Below, one piece after another: positions 7,830-10,321 of a stretch of DNA of 10,321 bases. The translations under genes were made by a program, and so were the position numbers. The notes beneath the pieces were generated by a model. It was given only the letters and a program-made list of their open reading frames with translations, was not told the DNA's origin and ran no database searches. The DNA is taken from the NCBI GenBank assembly GCA_004293505.1, contig RDYY01000142.1, forward strand, positions 1-10,321. Direction: 5' to 3'. Position 1 is the first letter of the stretch, and the number at the start of each line of letters is the position of its first letter. The stretch comes from Sphingobacteriia bacterium (GTDB taxonomy: Bacteria; Bacteroidota; Bacteroidia; Chitinophagales; Chitinophagaceae).

Positions 7830-8402
7830 TTAGGATTTAACCTCGGCCAGTCTTTCCTGGACAAAGCGGTTGAATTCATTTTCCAATCTGGCCTCGGCCA
7901 ATTCATTGGGATTGGGCTCTACTTGGTCTTGGAACAGTTTGTTGTTGGCAAAATCCAAAGTAAGCAAGCGGTCTTTCATGATGACTTGTTTGAAATCACT
8001 CCAGGCATACCGTTTTTTTGGGAAACTGTTGATGACCACTTCGTCATAGCCAAAAGCAATTTCGCGGGGAAACTTGACCTGTCTTTCCAACAAAGCGGCT
8101 ATTATGAAAAGGCCGGCCATCCATTGTCCCTTGGGTTGTACAAACCAACAACAAGCGGCCAGGGCCAAAGCCATGCGGTAATAAATGGCTTGTTTTTTTT
8201 GTAGTTGAAGGCGCAAAAAAATCCAATACCCCAACAACAAGAACATCAACAAAACCAAATACCAAGACAGGTATTTGGCTTGGAACAATTCAATGCCGGA
8301 AAAGACCAGGGTAAAAAACAACATCAATTGGCTGATGGCATCCACCGTGGCATCGCTTTTTCGGCGCAGGGTAATGACAAAATCGTATTCGGTGGCTGCC
8401 AT
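7830..8402 (-). CDS. Small membrane protein with possible PH-like C-terminal domain, function unknown
   Basis: A 190-residue protein that I do not recognise as a named family. Residues 1-20 are polar (MAATEYDFVITLRRKSDATV). Hydrophobic segments follow at about 23-40, 44-63, 75-88 and 93-105. A soluble C-terminal part (about 106-190) contains IAFGYDEVVINSFPKKRYAW-like short beta-strand patterns and a final acidic/basic helix. The strand pattern plus the W-S-D-F turn resembles bacterial PH-like (YcxB/bPH-type) domains behind membrane helices, but this is a pattern judgement only. The frame is open 17 codons upstream to 8453, which would overlap the ureohydrolase gene by 50 nt. The ATG at 8400-8402 instead follows that gene's TAA by one base (TAAGATG) and is the likely start. 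It is embedded in the five-gene coupled run, directly before the radical SAM gene, and may be its membrane partner; that is inference. Confidence 0.8.
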   Translation of the reverse strand: MAATEYDFVITLRRKSDATVDAISQLMLFFTLVFSGIELFQAKYLSWYLVLLMFLLLGYWIFLRLQLQKKQAIYYRMALALAACCWFVQPKGQWMAGLFIIAALLERQVKFPREIAFGYDEVVINSFPKKRYAWSDFKQVIMKDRLLTLDFANNKLFQDQVEPNPNELAEARLENEFNRFVQERLAEVKS

Positions 8403-8403
8403 C

Positions 8404-9447
8404 TTAGGATACCATGATGTTACAAATGCGGAACAAAAGCCTGGCACCCACATTGCTGTCCCAGTCGTTGTCGCCTACACCAATTTCCACCAAATCAAAA
8501 CCAATCAATTCTCGGCCCGATTCTTTGATTTTCTTGATCAAATAAATCACTTGTTCGGTTTCAAATCCACCACTCACGGGCGTGCCGGTATTCGGACAGT
8601 ATTTGCGGTCCAAACCATCAATGTCAAAACTCAAGTAAACTTTTTGGGGCAGGTTGTGGATGATTTCATCAGCAATTAATTTCCAAGTCTGGCCTTCGTA
8701 TTGGCGCTCCTTGATCATCTTGTCAAAATAAGTGACCACTTTAAAATTGCTGCTGCAAATCAATTGCCATTCTTCTTCGCAATAATCACGGATCCCTACT
8801 TGCACCAACTTGGTCAGTTGGGGAATTTCTTGCAAAGCATTGTACATGACCGATGCATGCGAGTAGGTAAAATTTTCATAGGCTTTGCGCAAGTCACAGT
8901 GGGCATCAATTTGCAAAATCCCAAAATCGCCGTGCTTCTCGGCCAAGGCCTTCATCAAACCCAAGGGTGTGCTGTGGTCTCCGCCCAATACCCCTACCAA
9001 TTTGTCTTTTGCCAACAAGTCTCGTGCATTTTCATACACCCAATTGTTCATGTACACGCTGCCTGCATTGATTTCTTTCAGGCTTTTGCACATGAACTTG
9101 TTTTGTTCAACTTCGGCTCCTTGGGCAATGTAATCAATGTAGAGTTCTGCTTCTTTGCGCAAATAGTCGCTCTTCAGCAATAATTTTTTGTCGGGTTCGC
9201 GCATGAAAAATCCCTGCTTCCAACCCGGCTCAGGTCCCTTTCCATCGGCGTCCATCAAATCCACTTGCCAACTGGATTTGAACACATGGTCGGCAGCCCG
9301 GGCTGTACCAGCGCCATAACTTACCGTCACTTCCCAAGGAACGGGCAGGATCACCAAACGAGCGTCTTCCTCGGTAAAGGGAAGACCAAAAATATTGTTG
9401 TTGGGGTTGGCAACTGAATTGGGATCAAAGCCGGATAAGTCAATCAT
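8404..9447 (-). CDS. Ureohydrolase: agmatinase/arginase/formimidoylglutamase superfamily
   Basis: A 347-residue binuclear manganese ureohydrolase. The metal-binding motifs are all present: GGDHS with His158, DAHCD with Asp181, His183 and Asp185, and SFDIDGLD with Asp275 and Asp277. The YSHASVM segment (195-201) and GTPVSGGF (288-295) also fit. It is longer than the roughly 300-residue classic agmatinase because of an N-terminal extension and an insert between about residues 60 and 145. The DIDGLD motif is followed by Arg280 instead of the usual Pro, and the late motif reads EIGVGDNDWDSN rather than EVNP. The specificity (agmatine, arginine, formimidoylglutamate or another guanidino compound) therefore stays open; Bacteroidota proteins like this are usually called agmatinase family. 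It appears to lead the five-gene operon, with an inverted repeat 7 nt before its ATG. The enzyme releases urea, or formamide for the formimino substrate, in the cytosol. Confidence 0.88.
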   Translation of the reverse strand: MIDLSGFDPNSVANPNNNIFGLPFTEEDARLVILPVPWEVTVSYGAGTARAADHVFKSSWQVDLMDADGKGPEPGWKQGFFMREPDKKLLLKSDYLRKEAELYIDYIAQGAEVEQNKFMCKSLKEINAGSVYMNNWVYENARDLLAKDKLVGVLGGDHSTPLGLMKALAEKHGDFGILQIDAHCDLRKAYENFTYSHASVMYNALQEIPQLTKLVQVGIRDYCEEEWQLICSSNFKVVTYFDKMIKERQYEGQTWKLIADEIIHNLPQKVYLSFDIDGLDRKYCPNTGTPVSGGFETEQVIYLIKKIKESGRELIGFDLVEIGVGDNDWDSNVGARLLFRICNIMVS

Positions 9448-9453
9448 GCGCAG

Positions 9454-9480
9454 GGGTTAAAACGGGGTGCAAGTTAACCC
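9454..9480. repeat. 7-bp perfect inverted repeat just upstream of the ureohydrolase start
   Basis: GGGTTAA (9454-9460) and TTAACCC (9474-9480) are perfect reverse complements separated by 13 nt. This puts the half-site centres 20 nt apart, about two helical turns. The repeat fills most of the 42-nt gap between the upstream membrane-protein stop and the ureohydrolase ATG, ending 6 nt from the start codon. As DNA it could be a dimeric regulator's operator; as RNA it could form a hairpin that hides the start region. No U-run follows, so it is not a standard terminator. Confidence 0.45.
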
Positions 9481-9489
9481 AATTGCCGG

Positions 9490-10050
9490 TCATTTTGGTT
9501 CATAGCGTTCCAGAAAACCCAGATATAATTTGTCCAGGGGCAAAAAGGGCAGGAGGTACAAGAAGTAAATGGGGAAGGCCAAGGGGTTATATCCTTCCGT
9601 TAACAGGTTAAAAGCCAGGAAAACCAAGGCCAAGACACGGTTGCGCTGCCATTGGATCCACACACGATGCGGATGCAGGCAAGCCGGGGCCAATCCCATC
9701 CACCAGGCTGCAGCTTGCCAACCATCAGTAGCCAACAAGCCATAATAAGCCAATTGAAACAGGATCAGGCCAACAAAGGCCATGATGACCCAGGGCTGAG
9801 CAGGCAGGAAAAATGCTAAAATTACCACTGAACTCACACCCACACTCAGCCAAGCCCTTATCCAAGTCAATTCCTCTCCGCCCCACCAGGCCCGATCCCC
9901 GGGCGTTAATTGATAAGGCATTTTGCCCAAAACCATGGCCAAGACCATGACCAAAAAAATGGCCAACAAAGAAAGTCGGGCGGCAAAAACCCTGAAATCC
10001 TCGGTTTGACAAGCGGCTAAAGGGGGGCGAACCGAGAACAAAGGGACCAT
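9490..10050 (-). CDS. Multi-pass membrane protein of unknown function
   Basis: A 186-residue hydrophobic protein that I do not recognise. Likely membrane segments are at about residues 24-42, 65-83, 86-106, 138-151 and 156-172. A Trp- and Gly-rich loop with charged residues lies near 50-63, and a His/Arg/Trp-rich loop at 125-137. It has no catalytic motif and no cleavable-looking signal peptide. The ATG at 10048-10050 is the first in frame, and the next Met (35) lies inside the first hydrophobic segment. It lies 42 nt before the ureohydrolase gene on the same strand, so it may be co-transcribed with it, although the inverted repeat between them could mark a boundary. It is divergent from the CcmE-like gene and shares an intergenic region with it. 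It reads as a real gene because it is long, strongly hydrophobic in a regular pattern, and fills the space between neighbours without overlap. Confidence 0.65.
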   Translation of the reverse strand: MVPLFSVRPPLAACQTEDFRVFAARLSLLAIFLVMVLAMVLGKMPYQLTPGDRAWWGGEELTWIRAWLSVGVSSVVILAFFLPAQPWVIMAFVGLILFQLAYYGLLATDGWQAAAWWMGLAPACLHPHRVWIQWQRNRVLALVFLAFNLLTEGYNPLAFPIYFLYLLPFLPLDKLYLGFLERYEPK

Positions 10051-10128
10051 GTTGAATTTTAAGGGAAATTACAACCAAAATGAATCAACCCAGCACAAGT
10101 TTTAAGTCGGCCTTGGCCTTTTATTAGC

Positions 10129-10136
10129 TAATTTTG
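10129..10136 (+). promoter_or_regulatory. Bacteroidota -7 promoter box upstream of the CcmE-like gene
   Basis: TAATTTTG is a perfect match to the TAnnTTTG -7 consensus of the Bacteroidota primary sigma factor. It lies 24 nt before the ATG at 10161, giving a leader of roughly 17-20 nt. A TTG at 10113-10115 is only 13 nt upstream, short for a -33 element (usually 17-23), and no better one is seen. The palindrome TTAGCTAA at 10124-10131 overlaps the box. Confidence 0.55.
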
Positions 10137-10160
10137 CCGCCAGAAATACAAGCACTTAAC

Positions 10161-10321
10161 ATGAAAATCACCCATATTATCATCTTGGTTTTGATTGCTG
10201 CCGCCATTGCAGTCTTGGTTCAATATTCTGGGGACCTCACTACTTATGAAACAGTGGCTTCCGCCAAAGAAAAAGAGGGCAAGTTTGTCAACCTGATCGT
10301 GAAATTGGATACCACCCAATC
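10161..10321 (+). CDS. ccmE: Cytochrome c maturation protein CcmE-like, partial (5' end only)
   Basis: Only the first 53 codons are inside the window. The protein begins MKITHIIILVLIAAAIAVLV, a single N-terminal membrane anchor, then QYSGDLTTYETVASAKEKEG and a beta-strand-like VNLIVKL segment. This matches the layout of Bacteroidota CcmE, the periplasmic heme chaperone anchored in the inner membrane: a short anchor, an S-x-D-x-(S/T)-T-Y turn, then the start of the OB-fold with a V-x-(G/V)-x-L strand. The heme-binding histidine motif would lie beyond the right edge and cannot be checked, so this is a probable rather than certain call. It is the only plus-strand gene seen and has a good -7 box 24 nt upstream. 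Other cytochrome c maturation genes would be expected downstream, outside the window. Confidence 0.6.
   Translation, partial: MKITHIIILVLIAAAIAVLVQYSGDLTTYETVASAKEKEGKFVNLIVKLDTTQ

Noticed and set aside
7826..7906. N-terminal extension of the radical SAM protein by 27 residues.
   Set aside because: It would overlap the upstream gene's C-terminal coding region by 77 nt, and the ATG at 7825 fits the operon spacing.
8403..8453. N-terminal extension of the 190-aa membrane protein by 17 residues.
   Set aside because: It would overlap the end of the ureohydrolase gene by 50 nt; the ATG at 8402 follows its stop by one base.
10109..10118. GGCCTTGGCC near-palindrome in the divergent intergenic region.
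   Set aside because: A 4-bp stem with a 2-nt centre is too small to call an operator or terminator.

Overview
The window looks like a chromosomal metabolic region from a member of the Bacteroidota. No rRNA, tRNA, IS element, CRISPR array or phage gene is visible. The taxonomic signs are a perfect TAnnTTTG -7 box ahead of a CcmE-like gene, start codons without a GGAGG-type ribosome binding site, and a gene set typical of the phylum (type II asparaginase + DcuA/DcuB + aspartase + OprO/OprP-like porin; agmatinase-family protein). Base composition judged by eye (not counted) is intermediate, which would suit Saprospiraceae-like or related lineages; that placement is a weak inference. Every complete gene is on the minus strand; only the partial gene at the right edge is on the plus strand.

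Region A (1-4648, minus strand, reading right to left): aspA (aspartate ammonia-lyase), a secreted type II L-asparaginase, a DcuA/DcuB C4-dicarboxylate transporter, and the N-terminal part of an outer-membrane porin. Together they outline one route. Asparagine crosses the outer membrane and is hydrolysed to aspartate in the periplasm. The antiporter takes up the aspartate in exchange for fumarate or succinate, and aspartase deaminates it to fumarate.

Region B (4798-9447, minus strand): a tightly packed run of five genes. In transcription order these are a ureohydrolase (agmatinase/arginase superfamily), a small membrane protein with a possible PH-like C-terminal domain, a radical SAM protein, an EamA/DMT-family transporter and a TauE/SafE-family permease. 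The junctions are 1 nt apart, 4 nt apart, a TGATG overlap and an ATGA overlap, so translational coupling is likely. A 7-bp perfect inverted repeat sits just before the ureohydrolase start. The radical SAM protein has an unusual number of cysteines around its cluster motif and is the least understood catalytic gene here.

Region C (9490-10321): an unrecognised membrane protein on the minus strand, then a divergent 110-bp intergenic region carrying a good Bacteroidota -7 box, then the start of a CcmE-like cytochrome c maturation gene on the plus strand, cut by the window edge.

I did not find convincing evidence of an undescribed defence, mobile or RNA system. The points most worth a second look are the radical SAM/small membrane protein/two-transporter operon, its cysteine cluster, and the inverted repeat at its 5' end.
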